Position numbers and translations under genes: made by a program. From Nocardioides panzhihuensis (GTDB taxonomy: Bacteria; Actinomycetota; Actinomycetes; Propionibacteriales; Nocardioidaceae), in NCBI RefSeq assembly GCF_013408335.1, contig NZ_JACBZR010000001.1, positions 4,813,501 to 4,877,500 of the forward strand: 64,000 nt of DNA, in the 5' to 3' direction. Shown one piece after another: positions 35,469-43,815 of this stretch. Within the stretch, counting starts at the first letter, position 1, and each line of letters starts with the position of its first letter. The notes beneath the pieces are model-generated. The model was not told where the DNA came from and ran no database searches. It saw nothing but the letters and a program-made list of their open reading frames with translations.

Positions 35469-36452
35469 CTAAGCGCTTGGTGTGAACGGTCCCGATTCGA
35501 AGACGATACGACCGTTCGTACGCTTCGCGCGCAGGTGTCCTGGAAGGTCGATCCAACGCTGTCCGCGCCAGCCGGTGACCAGCTCGTCGACGGCCTTGAC
35601 GTGCTCACGGGTGAGCTCCGTGGGCGGGCTGCCGGCTTCGAGGGCGGCGAGCCGGAGGACCCTGGTGCGGACGGCGGACGGATACCCGGCGAGGGTCTCG
35701 ACCGGGAGGGCCCCGCCGAGGTCGCGGTGCATCGCCTCGGCGATGTCGTCGATGAAGTCGGCGTCCTCACGGAGCTGCTCGGCGGTGCGGGCCAGCGCGT
35801 CGGCCACCCCGGGGCCGAGGTCCTCCTCGAACGTGGGCAGGACGCGATGGCGGATGCGCGCGCGGGTGTAGGCGAAGTCGCGGTTGTGCGGGTCCTGCCA
35901 GATGTCGAGGCCCTCGACCCGGCACGCCGTCTCGGTGTCGATCCTGGTGGTCGCCAGCAGCGGACGGCGATAGCGGTCGAAGGCTGCTCTCATCCCGGAG
36001 AGGCTGCGCGCGCCCGATCCCCTGGTCAGGCCCAGCAGGACGGTCTCGGCCTGGTCGTCACGGGTGTGGCCGAGCAGGATCATGCTCGCGCCGAGGCGCT
36101 CGGCGAGCTGGTCGAGGACCGCGTAGCGAGCCTGTCTTGCCGCGGCCTCGGGGCCGTCGCCGTCGGCCTTCACCTCGACCGTCGCGGTGACCGTCTCGTC
36201 GACGCCCATCGCGGCGAGCTGTCCGACGACCTTCGTGGCTTGCGCCCGGCTGCCGTCCTGCATCCCGTGGTCGACGGTCGCGCCGATGAGGTGCAGGCCG
36301 AGCTTGTGACCCTCGAAGACGGCCGCAGAGGCCAGCGCCAGCGAGTCCGCTCCCCCGGAGCAGGCCACGATCACCTTCTCCCCCGGCTCGAGCTGCTCGA
36401 GCGTGGCACGGACTGGGCGGCGTACAGCTGCGAGGGAGGGATGCAGACTCAT
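35469..36452 (-). CDS. tilS: tRNA(Ile)-lysidine synthetase
   Basis: 327 aa N-type ATP pyrophosphatase. VIVACSGGADSLALAS is the PP-loop, LGHTRDDQAETVLLGLTRG and GLDIWQDPHNRDFAYTRARI are TilS signatures. It converts C34 of tRNA-Ile(CAU) to lysidine, so it should be essential. Its ATG overlaps the stop of a 28-codon ORF (ATGA), whose ACGGAGG doubles as the ribosome-binding site. Confidence 0.93.
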   Translation of the reverse strand: MSLHPSLAAVRRPVRATLEQLEPGEKVIVACSGGADSLALASAAVFEGHKLGLHLIGATVDHGMQDGSRAQATKVVGQLAAMGVDETVTATVEVKADGDGPEAAARQARYAVLDQLAERLGASMILLGHTRDDQAETVLLGLTRGSGARSLSGMRAAFDRYRRPLLATTRIDTETACRVEGLDIWQDPHNRDFAYTRARIRHRVLPTFEEDLGPGVADALARTAEQLREDADFIDDIAEAMHRDLGGALPVETLAGYPSAVRTRVLRLAALEAGSPPTELTREHVKAVDELVTGWRGQRWIDLPGHLRAKRTNGRIVFESGPFTPSA

Positions 36453-36535
36453 GCCGCCGCCTCCGTCGAGGAGAGCGAAGAATACGGAAGCCGCGGCATG
36501 CGGTATTGGATTGTCGCTCGCTGACGCTCGCTCAT
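36449..36535 (-). CDS. 28-codon small ORF coupled to tilS
   Basis: Encodes 28 residues starting MSERQRATIQ and ending TEAAA. Its ATG lies 3 bases after the metalloprotease stop and its TGA overlaps the tilS ATG. It is the relative of the ORF before pseI: same length, same first nine residues, the same PYS at 17-19 and the same Thr-Glu formed by ACGGAGG just before the next start. It may be a coupling or leader peptide or a mobile spacer element. Too short for family recognition. Confidence 0.55.
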   Translation of the reverse strand: MSERQRATIQYRMPRLPYSSLSSTEAAA

Positions 36536-36538
36536 GCC

Positions 36539-37588
36539 TCAGAGGACCCGGGTCACCCAGGCGTCCGGGTCGACGATCTCGGCCTTCGACGGGAGGTTCT
36601 CGGGGCCGACGAAGACGGCGTTGAACTCGTCCATGCCGACCCGGTCGACCACGTGGCGTACGAACTTCGCGCCGTCGCGGTACTGCGCCATCTTGGCCTC
36701 CAGGCCGAGCAGGCGGCGCAGGACACGGTCGAGTACGCCGATGCCCTGGCGACGCTTGTTGAACGCCTTGCGGATCGTGGTCACGCTCGGGATCACGCCG
36801 GGGCCGACGTCGTCCATGACCACGTCGGCGTGGCCCTCGAGCAGCGACATCATCCCGGTGACCCGGTCGATGATCTCCTTCTGCTCGGGCTTGGCGAACG
36901 CGTCCACGATGCTGCCGTTGCCCTTGAGCGCCTCGGTGACCCGCTGGAGCCCGCCGTCGAAGATCGAGGACGGGTCCATCGCCTCAGAGAGGCCCTCGAT
37001 CTGGGCGAAGAGGTGGTCACGCATCCACGGGCTCGCGGTGAACTGGACGCGGTGGGTCTCCTCGTGGAGGCAGACCCACAGCCGGAAGTCGGTCGGGTCC
37101 AGCCCCAGCTCGCGCTCGACGTGGACGACGTTGGGAGCAACCAGCAGCAGTCGGCCGGACGGCTCGAAGAAGGGGTCGAACTGGCCGAGGATCTTCGAGG
37201 ACATGAACCCGAGCAGACCGCCGACCTCGGCGGCGCTGACCTTGGAGCCCACCGCTTGGGTGATGGCGCCCGGGGCGCGTTTCGCCGTGATCCGGTCGAC
37301 CACCGGCGAGATCACGGTGGCGAAGGTGTCGGCGTTGGCCTGGATCCAGCCCCGCCTGTCGACCACCAGCACCGGCGCGGTGTCGCGGGGCGCGTCCAGG
37401 CCGGTGAAGGCGCGTACGAACTCGGTCGCCTTCGCAGCGTCCGCACGCAGCTCCTCGACGGCCTGCCTGGCCTCGTCGCGCGAGACGATCGGGCCGTCTC
37501 CAGCGACCTTCGCGCCCAGACGTACGGCCAGGTCCCAGTCGACCATGGTCGCTCCAGCGGGCCTGGGGTCCTCAGCACGATGGGTCAT
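36539..37588 (-). CDS. Zinc-dependent metalloprotease (DUF2342 / F420-biosynthesis-associated family)
   Basis: 349 aa. VCLHEETHRVQFTASPWM holds the HExxH-type zinc site, followed by a helical region with the third ligand probably in LLEGHADVVMDDVG. MSSKILGQFDPFFEPSG and AKMAQYRDGAKFVRHVVDRV are conserved in this actinobacterial family, sometimes annotated as coenzyme F420 biosynthesis-associated. Role unknown. It lies between dacB and tilS, its usual place in Nocardioidaceae-like genomes. Confidence 0.85.
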   Translation of the reverse strand: MTHRAEDPRPAGATMVDWDLAVRLGAKVAGDGPIVSRDEARQAVEELRADAAKATEFVRAFTGLDAPRDTAPVLVVDRRGWIQANADTFATVISPVVDRITAKRAPGAITQAVGSKVSAAEVGGLLGFMSSKILGQFDPFFEPSGRLLLVAPNVVHVERELGLDPTDFRLWVCLHEETHRVQFTASPWMRDHLFAQIEGLSEAMDPSSIFDGGLQRVTEALKGNGSIVDAFAKPEQKEIIDRVTGMMSLLEGHADVVMDDVGPGVIPSVTTIRKAFNKRRQGIGVLDRVLRRLLGLEAKMAQYRDGAKFVRHVVDRVGMDEFNAVFVGPENLPSKAEIVDPDAWVTRVL

Positions 37589-37612
37589 GCGTACGACCGT
37601 AGCCGACCCGCC

Positions 37613-38989
37613 CTATGCCGAGCATCGACACGTCGCGACCGCCGCCATCGCGTCGTCGAGGGCGTCGCGTACGTCCAGGGTCTCCTCCGGCTTGAACCCG
37701 TCGGCCATGAGTACGACGACGAACGGGGTGCCGCGGACGTCGACCGCGACGCCGGACAGCCCGGAGACGCCGCTGAGGGTGCCGGTCTTGGCCCGGACGC
37801 GGCCGCGACCAGGCTCGGCGTCGAAGTTGAACCGCCGGGAGAGCGAGCCGATCCAGCCGGCGACCGGGAGGCCGGTCATCGCCGGCGCGAGCTCGGGACG
37901 GCCGGAGCTGGCGGCGGTCTGGAGCGCGCTCACCAGGAGCGCCGGCGGGATCCGGTTCTGCCGGGAGAGCCCGGACCCGTCGAGGAGAACCAGGCCGCTG
38001 GTGTCGATGCCGAGCTCCTTCAGCGTGGCGGTGATCGCCGCGGTGGAGCCGTCGAAAGTCGGCGCACCGGCCGCCAGCCCGACCTGGCGGGCGAGCACTT
38101 CGGCGAGCTGGTTGTCGCTGTACTCCAGGGTGTACTCGACGATCTCGCGCAGGGTGTCGCCGCGGTGCACGGCGAGCTGGGCGCCGGACTTCGTCCCCTT
38201 GGCCGGCTTGCCGGCGACCTTCACGCCGTGCTTCGCCAGGGCCTTCTTGAACTGGGCGGCGGCCTGCATGGACGGGTCCTGGCTGTAACCGGTCGCCTGC
38301 GAGCCGCCGTGGTCGACCAGCAGCGCGGTGATCCCGCCGACCTCCTCACCCAGGTAGATGCGTCGCCAGGTCGGGCTCACCGCGGGGCCTTCGAAGAGGG
38401 TGTCGTCGTAGGCGAGGCGCACCGTCTTGGTCGCGCCGAGCTCCCGGGCCGTCTCGGCGGCGAGGGTGTCGAGGTCGCTGCTGGTGAGGGATGCGTCACC
38501 GCCGCCGACGAGGGTGACGGTGGTCCCCTGCAGCGTGGTGCTGGTCTCGAAGCGGCGCTCCGGGCCGTACGCCTCCAGCACCGCCACGCTGGTCAGCACC
38601 TTCGTGACGCTGGCCGGGGTCGCCGCCCCCGTGCCGTGGGTGACCAGCGGGGCGCCCTCGAGCGGCGCGATCGCGGCCTTGAGGTGTTTGCCGAGCCGCT
38701 TGTCGCGGACCATCTCGCGCATCACCTGCTCCAACGCGACCTGGTCCGGCCTCCCGGGCGCTCGCGTCTGCTCGCCCTCGACCGCCGCGGGGCTCACGGC
38801 GGCGATGCTCAGCGGTGCCGGCGGCGGGGTCGGCGCGACGTTGCCGCGGGCGTAGCGCACCCATCCCAGGGCGTACGCAGCTGCCGCAGCTCCCACCAGG
38901 AGCGCGAGCACCAGCGGCACCACGACCACCAGTTTCCCGCGGCCCTCCGGCTCTTCGGAGGGCCACTTGGGCTCGCTTTGGGGCTTCAC
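37613..38989 (-). CDS. dacB: D-alanyl-D-alanine carboxypeptidase/endopeptidase (PBP4, S13)
   Basis: 458 aa. One N-terminal membrane segment (~residues 19-43), then the S13 motifs: [18 protein letters not shown] (SxxK, Ser near 127), [16 protein letters not shown] (SDN equivalent) and [14 protein letters not shown] (KTG). It trims peptidoglycan stem peptides outside the membrane. GTG start has GGAGGAT a few bases upstream. It diverges from ppa, with an ~85-bp shared promoter region. Confidence 0.93.
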   Translation of the reverse strand: MKPQSEPKWPSEEPEGRGKLVVVVPLVLALLVGAAAAAYALGWVRYARGNVAPTPPPAPLSIAAVSPAAVEGEQTRAPGRPDQVALEQVMREMVRDKRLGKHLKAAIAPLEGAPLVTHGTGAATPASVTKVLTSVAVLEAYGPERRFETSTTLQGTTVTLVGGGDASLTSSDLDTLAAETARELGATKTVRLAYDDTLFEGPAVSPTWRRIYLGEEVGGITALLVDHGGSQATGYSQDPSMQAAAQFKKALAKHGVKVAGKPAKGTKSGAQLAVHRGDTLREIVEYTLEYSDNQLAEVLARQVGLAAGAPTFDGSTAAITATLKELGIDTSGLVLLDGSGLSRQNRIPPALLVSALQTAASSGRPELAPAMTGLPVAGWIGSLSRRFNFDAEPGRGRVRAKTGTLSGVSGLSGVAVDVRGTPFVVVLMADGFKPEETLDVRDALDDAMAAVATCRCSA

Positions 38990-39074
38990 GGATATCCTCC
39001 TCGATGCCGGATCTGACGCTGATCGATGTCAGACTGTCCGGCATTCCGTTTTGGGTTCGTCTGGAGGCAGAGAA

Positions 39075-39566
39075 GTGACGCAGGAGTTCGACGTACTGAT
39101 CGAGGTCCCCAAGGGATCCCGCAACAAGTACGAGGTGGACCACGAGTCGAACCGGCTTCGACTCGACCGCGTGCTGTTCACCTCCATGATGTACCCCGCA
39201 GACTACGGCTACATCGAAGACACCCTCGGTGGGGATGGTGACCCGCTCGACGCGCTGGTCCTGACCCCCTACCCGCTCTTCCCCGGTGTGCTGGTCGAGG
39301 CCCGTCCGGTCGCGATGTACGTCATGGAGGACGAGAAGGGCCAGGACGAGAAGGTCCTCTGCGTCCCCTGCGACCCCCGCTTCGACCACATCCAGGACCT
39401 CGCGGACGTCGACGAGTGGACGCTCAACGAGATCAAGCACTTCTTCGAGCACTACAAGGACCTCGAGCCCGGCAAGACCGTCAAGGGCTCCGACTGGGTC
39501 GGCAAGGCCGCCGCGGAGGCAGAGATCGCCGCCTCCATCGACCGGTTCAAGAACACCGCCCACTGA
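39075..39566 (+). CDS. ppa: Inorganic pyrophosphatase
   Basis: 163 aa family I soluble pyrophosphatase. [36 protein letters not shown] and [13 protein letters not shown] carry the metal-binding Asp residues and Lys/Arg active-site residues. GTG at 39075 is chosen because GGAGG lies about 8 bases upstream; the frame extends further but has no homology. A strong hairpin terminator follows about 40 bases after the stop. Confidence 0.96.
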   Translation: MTQEFDVLIEVPKGSRNKYEVDHESNRLRLDRVLFTSMMYPADYGYIEDTLGGDGDPLDALVLTPYPLFPGVLVEARPVAMYVMEDEKGQDEKVLCVPCDPRFDHIQDLADVDEWTLNEIKHFFEHYKDLEPGKTVKGSDWVGKAAAEAEIAASIDRFKNTAH

Positions 39567-39605
39567 GGGTTCCGTGGGCGGGGGGCGGCGCCTGCTGCTT
39601 AGGTG

Positions 39606-39643
39606 GACAGTCCCCCGCTGTGGCGGGGGACTGTCGGCATTTT
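39606..39643 (+). terminator. Terminator after ppa (also hairpin A1 of the 52-bp repeat array)
   Basis: A perfect 13-bp stem (GACAGTCCCCCGC and complement) with a TGTG loop is followed by GGCATTTTGG. It can end ppa transcription. Its size and position also make it the first member of the periodic hairpin series that continues downstream. Confidence 0.75.
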
Positions 39644-39839
39644 GGCCGGGCTGGGGCGGCGTTTTCGTGCATAGGTGACGTTCTGACGGCACCCGGTCGC
39701 ACCGAGCCGCCACTTCCCCACCCCGGCGGAATAGTGGGTACCCGACTAGCGCCACAACCACGGATCACCGCATCGGCGGGAAATTGCTGCAGCCACAACC
39801 CGCTTGCACCCCCATTAGCCCACCGAGGCGGGGTCATGT
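39607..39839. repeat. Periodic hairpin repeat array A (5 units, ~52-bp period)
   Basis: 28-bp imperfect palindromes begin at about 39607, 39659 (very degenerate), 39710, 39760 and 39812, steps of 52, 51, 50 and 52. The shared core is a CCCGCC-type arm, 2-4 loop bases and GGCGGGAAAGTGC. The 22-24 bp between units are not similar to each other. Arms differ between copies with matching changes on both sides, which suggests selection for the hairpin. The array fills the gap between ppa and the DUF559 gene. Arrays B and C are the same family. Confidence 0.7.
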
Positions 39840-39856
39840 CGGCGGCCTCGATCGCG

Positions 39857-40762
39857 TCACTCGTAGCCCGGGAAGTGAGCTTTCCAGCGGTCCGATAGGA
39901 CCGCAAGAACACCCGGCTCACCCCGCTTGCGCAACACGCGATGGATCCGCTCGAGCGTGTCCCCCGGAGTCTTGTAGATGCCCTTGGCGATGACCACGAT
40001 GATCCGCCATTCGTCGTCATCGATCTTCTCGCGGCGAACCAGATCGGATTCCCACTGCTCCTCCCGTTCGATATGGGCTCGTCCGTCGTATTCGACGATC
40101 GTCCGGGACGCTCGATAGCTCAGGTCATATCTACGGAGCTCGGTCTCGTTGCCGACGAGGGCGTTCACCTCCGGCTCGGGCAGGCCGGCGAGCACGATCA
40201 GCATCCGAGTGCGTGTCTCCATGGGAGAGTCGACGCCCTCCCGGACGTACGACACGGCCTCTCGAGCAAGGTCGGCACCCGGTCCGCTCGCCGCCTGGCA
40301 CGCCGCGACCAGAGAGCCGAGACTGATCATCCCCTTGCGCACCATGTGGTCACCGACAACGACGAGGTCGACCAGCGAGATCATTGTCGCGAGCTCGAGG
40401 AAGACCTGAGACGGCGCAGATACGGTGACGTCCTCGACCTTCGTCACCATGCCGGATGGTGCCGAGTGGCACGTGATGTCGGGACGCCCTCGCCGGTGGT
40501 TCCGATCGACCACGGTGACGTGCTCTCCTGGGAGCACCGGGATCGGGAGCCTCAGGACCCGGGCAGCTGTCGCATGGCTCGCCCAAGCGACCCCTCGCAC
40601 CGAGACCAGCACCGCCCGCGCGAGCACCAACGGAGTCGGCTCGACCTCACGCGAGATGTAGATGCCATGGAAAAGGCGTCGATACTCACGACGCATCCGC
40701 AGCGGGTCGAAACCCACTGCACGCGCTGCTGAGCGGCGGAACGGGTGTCGAACGTCGACCAT
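39857..40762 (-). CDS. DUF559 (Vsr-like endonuclease fold) protein with AbiEi-like N-terminus
   Basis: 301 aa. The N-terminal PFRRSAARAVGFDPLRMRRE and YRRLFHGIYIS are typical of the winged-helix start of this actinobacterial family. The C-terminal ~100 residues hold TIVEYDGRAHIEREEQWESD, LVRREKIDDDEWRIIVVIAK: a Vsr/PD-(D/E)xK-like fold with the Asp of YDGR as likely metal ligand. Cellular role unknown, possibly DNA cleavage. ATG 40762 is chosen because it starts at the conserved domain; upstream in-frame ATGs fall inside hairpin B1. The gene is bracketed by repeat arrays A and B. Confidence 0.75.
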   Translation of the reverse strand: MVDVRHPFRRSAARAVGFDPLRMRREYRRLFHGIYISREVEPTPLVLARAVLVSVRGVAWASHATAARVLRLPIPVLPGEHVTVVDRNHRRGRPDITCHSAPSGMVTKVEDVTVSAPSQVFLELATMISLVDLVVVGDHMVRKGMISLGSLVAACQAASGPGADLAREAVSYVREGVDSPMETRTRMLIVLAGLPEPEVNALVGNETELRRYDLSYRASRTIVEYDGRAHIEREEQWESDLVRREKIDDDEWRIIVVIAKGIYKTPGDTLERIHRVLRKRGEPGVLAVLSDRWKAHFPGYE

Positions 40763-40818
40763 GGGGACGTCGCCCACGTCGCTCTCGGCTTCGACGACGC
40801 TCACCACAACGTCCATCT

Positions 40819-41164
40819 CCATTTTCCTGCCAGGGCAGGGAATTTTCGCCGTAAAACTCGGGCAGTTGCAGCACTCTCCCGCACCGGCGGGGAAGTGCCT
40901 CTCAAGGTGGGCCAGATCCAGTTCATGGGATCGACCGTCGCATCCGGGACCGACCATTTCGACGCGTCAAACAGCCGCTGTGGACAACTCGCTCCCGAAC
41001 CTTGCTTGTGGACGGACAGTGGCCCGCGCGACCACCACCACCCAGCACCGATCAACCCGGTGACACATCCGTGCCCTGACCACCGCAATATCCCGCCGTT
41101 GCGGGCAAGTGTCCGCCCCGAGACTCCCGCACCCCAGCACTCCCCCACCAAGGCGGGAGAATGC
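40819..41164. repeat. Periodic hairpin repeat array B (4 clear units)
   Basis: Clear 28-bp hairpins start at 40819, 40871, 41085 and 41137: two pairs, each with a 52-bp step, separated by 214 bases (about four periods) in which no clear copy is left. Unit 40871 reads GCACTCTCCCGC / GGCGGGGAAGTGC. Unit 40819 has CCTGCC paired with GGCAGG, a matched change from CCCGCC/GGCGGG. The gap between the DUF559 and kinase genes (419 bp) holds this array and no gene I can support. Confidence 0.7.
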
Positions 41165-41181
41165 CCGCGGCCGACGCAGCC

Positions 41182-41730
41182 TCAGTCGCCCAAAGCAGCG
41201 AGAACGGCGGCGTAGGTGCCGTCCTCGTCACCATCTACGCTTGCGATGATCCGAGTTGCGGGCCTCTTCTCGGCAAGCTCACCAAGCTTCTCCGCATAAG
41301 CCATCAGCGACGCGTCCCCGCCACCCTCGGCTACAAGTGCGCGCACCGTGGAGTGCCACGGATCAACACCGTCGTCGCGATCATGAAAGCGACGCACGGC
41401 ATCCGTGGATTCCGTCGCGAGCAGTATCTCGACGAACTCCGCACCGGCGTCGAGAGCGGCCCGTTCGAACCTTTCGACCTCACTCACGCGAGCCAGCAGC
41501 TGCGGCAGCACGACGTCGCCGGACTCGCGCAGGAACCCGGTTATCAGACCGATCGCCGCGGGGCGTATGCGGGCGCCGGCGCCGACGAAGTCTTCCCGCC
41601 ACCCGCCGATGAACGTACGCAGCACATCGACGTCGCACACGAGTGTTCCCGGATGCGCCGCGGCGTAGCGGCGGGCGATCGTCGACTTTCCCACGCCAGG
41701 CATTCCGTTGAGCAAGATCAGACGAGCCAC
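41182..41730 (-). CDS. Small P-loop (zeta-toxin/kinase-like) NTPase
   Basis: 182 aa. ARLILLNGMPGVGKSTIARR is a Walker A at the very N-terminus, VCDVDVLRTFIGG supplies an acidic pair, and ILLATESTDAVRRFHDRDDG is the lid region seen in small AAA_33/zeta-type kinases that phosphorylate small molecules. GTG 41730 is chosen; the longer open frame upstream runs through hairpins C1 and C2. Substrate unknown. It lies on the same strand as the DUF559 gene and is likewise flanked by hairpin arrays. Confidence 0.7.
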   Translation of the reverse strand: MARLILLNGMPGVGKSTIARRYAAAHPGTLVCDVDVLRTFIGGWREDFVGAGARIRPAAIGLITGFLRESGDVVLPQLLARVSEVERFERAALDAGAEFVEILLATESTDAVRRFHDRDDGVDPWHSTVRALVAEGGGDASLMAYAEKLGELAEKRPATRIIASVDGDEDGTYAAVLAALGD

Positions 41731-41754
41731 GCGGTGACCGTACCGGGCCGATCC

Positions 41755-41834
41755 GCAGGTTCCCGCCAAAGCGGGAAACTGCACGCCGCTGAGCCGACCG
41801 TCGGCCGCACTTCCACGCCTTGGCGGGAAAGTGC
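41755..41834. repeat. Periodic hairpin repeat array C (2 units)
   Basis: Two well-preserved 28-bp hairpins start at 41755 and 41807, 52 bases apart, between the kinase start and the acyl-CoA oxidase stop. The first pairs GCAG with CTGC where other copies pair GCAC with GTGC, a compensatory change. The 24-bp spacer resembles no other spacer. Confidence 0.7.
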
Positions 41835-41848
41835 AGCGCGCCACCCCC

Positions 41849-43762
41849 TCAGCCCAGCAGATCCTCCGCCCGCAGCAGCTCCTCAGGCACCCCGAAGCCG
41901 TCGACGAGCAGCCGAGCGTGTGGCCGCAGCTCGCGGCAGAGGCGGTTGACCTCGGCGATGATGGCCTTGGAGCGCTCGGAGGAGAGGCGGCCGTGCTCCA
42001 TGAACCACGCCCGGTCGGCCTCGATGACCGAGAGCGCGCTGAGGTCGCAGAGGAGGTCCATCAGATCGCGGACGGCTCCCTCGGGGAGCTCGCGCACCTT
42101 CGCCCGGAACGCCTCGTGGATCAGCCGCTCGACGTGCGCGTGCGCGACCCCGATGACGTGGTCCTGCACGGTCGAGAACACCGCGCCGGGCTCCCGGCCG
42201 GCCTTGACGCCCGACTGGAGTCGCCGGGCGACACCGGCGAGCATGTGCTCCTCGCGGAAGCGCAGCATCGTCAGGTGGTAGTCGGAGTCGAGGATGTCCG
42301 GCTCGCGCTCGCCCGCGATCGGCACGACGTCACGGACCCGTTCGAGCAGCTTGTGCACGGCGGTCCGCTCCAGGACGGTCTCGACCGCGAGACCGGCGAC
42401 GAAGCGCACCAGATCCAGCTGGTCCATCTCCTCGAACTCGCTGGAGTAGCCGGTGAGCAGCCCCTTGGCGACCAACTGAAGCAGCACCGTGTTGTCACCC
42501 TCGAACGTCGTGAAGACGTCCGTGTCGGCCTTCAGCGCCGTGAACCGGTTGACGGCCAGATAGCCCGCCCCGCCGCACGCCTCGCGGCACTCCTGGATCG
42601 TCCGGGTCGCGTGCCAGGTCGCCAGCGCCTTGGTTCCGGCCGCTCGCGACTCGAGCTCGCGCCGGGCATGCTCCGAGGTGGAGACACCGGAGAAGACGTC
42701 GTGCAGGTCGTCGCGTACGACCTCCTGCGCGAAACGCATCGCGTAGGTCCGCGCGACCAGCGGCAGCAGCCTCCGCTGGTGCTGACCGTAGTCCAGCAGC
42801 AGCGACTCCTCGGCGTCCGACGACGCCTCGAACTGCCTACGCCGCAGCGCGTAGCGGACCGCGATCGTCAGCGCGACCTCCGATGCCCGGATCGCGGCGC
42901 CACCCACCGAGACACGGCCCTGGACGAGCGTCCCGAGCATGGTGAAGAAGCGCCGCCCGGCCGACTCGATCTCGGAGACGTACTCACCGGCCTCGGTGAC
43001 GTCCGCGAAACGGTTCAGCAGCGACGTACGCGGCACCCGCACGCCCGAGAACCACAGCCGTCCGTTGTCGACGCCGTTGAGCCCCATCTTGGGTCCGTCG
43101 TCCTCGATCCGCACTCCGGGCGCAGCCGTGCCGTCGACCCGGATCGGCACCACGAGAGCGTGCACCCCACGCTCCTCACCGCCGACCACGAGCTGCGCGA
43201 ACACGACGGCCAGCTCACCATGACAGGCGGCGTTGCCGATGTAGTCCTTGTACGCATCCTCCCGAGTCGTCTCGATGACGAACTCATGCGTGGCCGGGTC
43301 GTAGGTGGCCACGGTCGCCACCGCGGCGACGTTGGAACCGTGGCCGTGCTCGGTCATCGCGAAGCAGCCGAGCAGCCGCCCGGCGACGATGTCGGCGAGG
43401 TAGCGATCGTGGTGGCGTTCGGTCCCCAGCTGGAGGATCGCACCGCCGAAGAGGCCGAACTGCACACCCGACTTCACCAGCAGCGACAGGTCGCCTCCGG
43501 CCATCTCCTCGAAGGCGGCGATGGAGGCGCCGACGTCACCGCCCCCGCCGTACTCCTTCGGGAACCCGAGCCCGGTCAGGCCGCTCGCGGAGACGTCGAG
43601 GAGCACCTCCCTGACCCGCTCGCGATACTCCGCCCGGGGCAGCTCCTCGACCTCGTCGAGGAGGTCGGCCCGCTCGGCGAGCGCCTTGCGTACGTCCTGT
43701 CTGACCCCGGCGTAGCGCCCGTCGAGAAGTGAGGTCAGTGATGTGGCATCGATGGCGGTCAC
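41849..43762 (-). CDS. Acyl-CoA oxidase/dehydrogenase family protein
   Basis: 637 aa, the size of acyl-CoA oxidases rather than ~390-aa dehydrogenases. CFAMTEHGHGSNVAAV (FAD/substrate binding), PKMGLNGVDNGRLWFSGVRV, REACGGAGYLAVNRFTALKA and TDVFTTFEGDNTVLLQLVAK (catalytic Glu in FEGDN) are typical. It oxidises acyl-CoA to trans-2-enoyl-CoA in beta-oxidation. GTG start. Probably monocistronic; the next gene upstream on the strand is a PAP2 protein 53 bases away. Confidence 0.9.
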   Translation of the reverse strand: MTAIDATSLTSLLDGRYAGVRQDVRKALAERADLLDEVEELPRAEYRERVREVLLDVSASGLTGLGFPKEYGGGGDVGASIAAFEEMAGGDLSLLVKSGVQFGLFGGAILQLGTERHHDRYLADIVAGRLLGCFAMTEHGHGSNVAAVATVATYDPATHEFVIETTREDAYKDYIGNAACHGELAVVFAQLVVGGEERGVHALVVPIRVDGTAAPGVRIEDDGPKMGLNGVDNGRLWFSGVRVPRTSLLNRFADVTEAGEYVSEIESAGRRFFTMLGTLVQGRVSVGGAAIRASEVALTIAVRYALRRRQFEASSDAEESLLLDYGQHQRRLLPLVARTYAMRFAQEVVRDDLHDVFSGVSTSEHARRELESRAAGTKALATWHATRTIQECREACGGAGYLAVNRFTALKADTDVFTTFEGDNTVLLQLVAKGLLTGYSSEFEEMDQLDLVRFVAGLAVETVLERTAVHKLLERVRDVVPIAGEREPDILDSDYHLTMLRFREEHMLAGVARRLQSGVKAGREPGAVFSTVQDHVIGVAHAHVERLIHEAFRAKVRELPEGAVRDLMDLLCDLSALSVIEADRAWFMEHGRLSSERSKAIIAEVNRLCRELRPHARLLVDGFGVPEELLRAEDLLG

Positions 43763-43815
43763 GCCACCAGCCTAAGCCCCGTCCAAGCCCGGATCAGGCT
43801 CGGATCAGGCTGGGA

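Noticed and set aside
36506..39016. 836-aa open frame on the plus strand
   Set aside because: Antisense to the metalloprotease and dacB genes.
40763..40957. N-terminal extension of the DUF559 protein
   Set aside because: The extra residues (HFPAGAGE and similar) are translated hairpin repeats; the conserved domain starts at the ATG at 40762.
39607..41834. CRISPR array
   Set aside because: Repeats are only loosely alike, differing in arms with matched changes, the 22-24 bp spacers are shorter than known CRISPR spacers, the series is interrupted by genes, and no cas-like gene is in the window.
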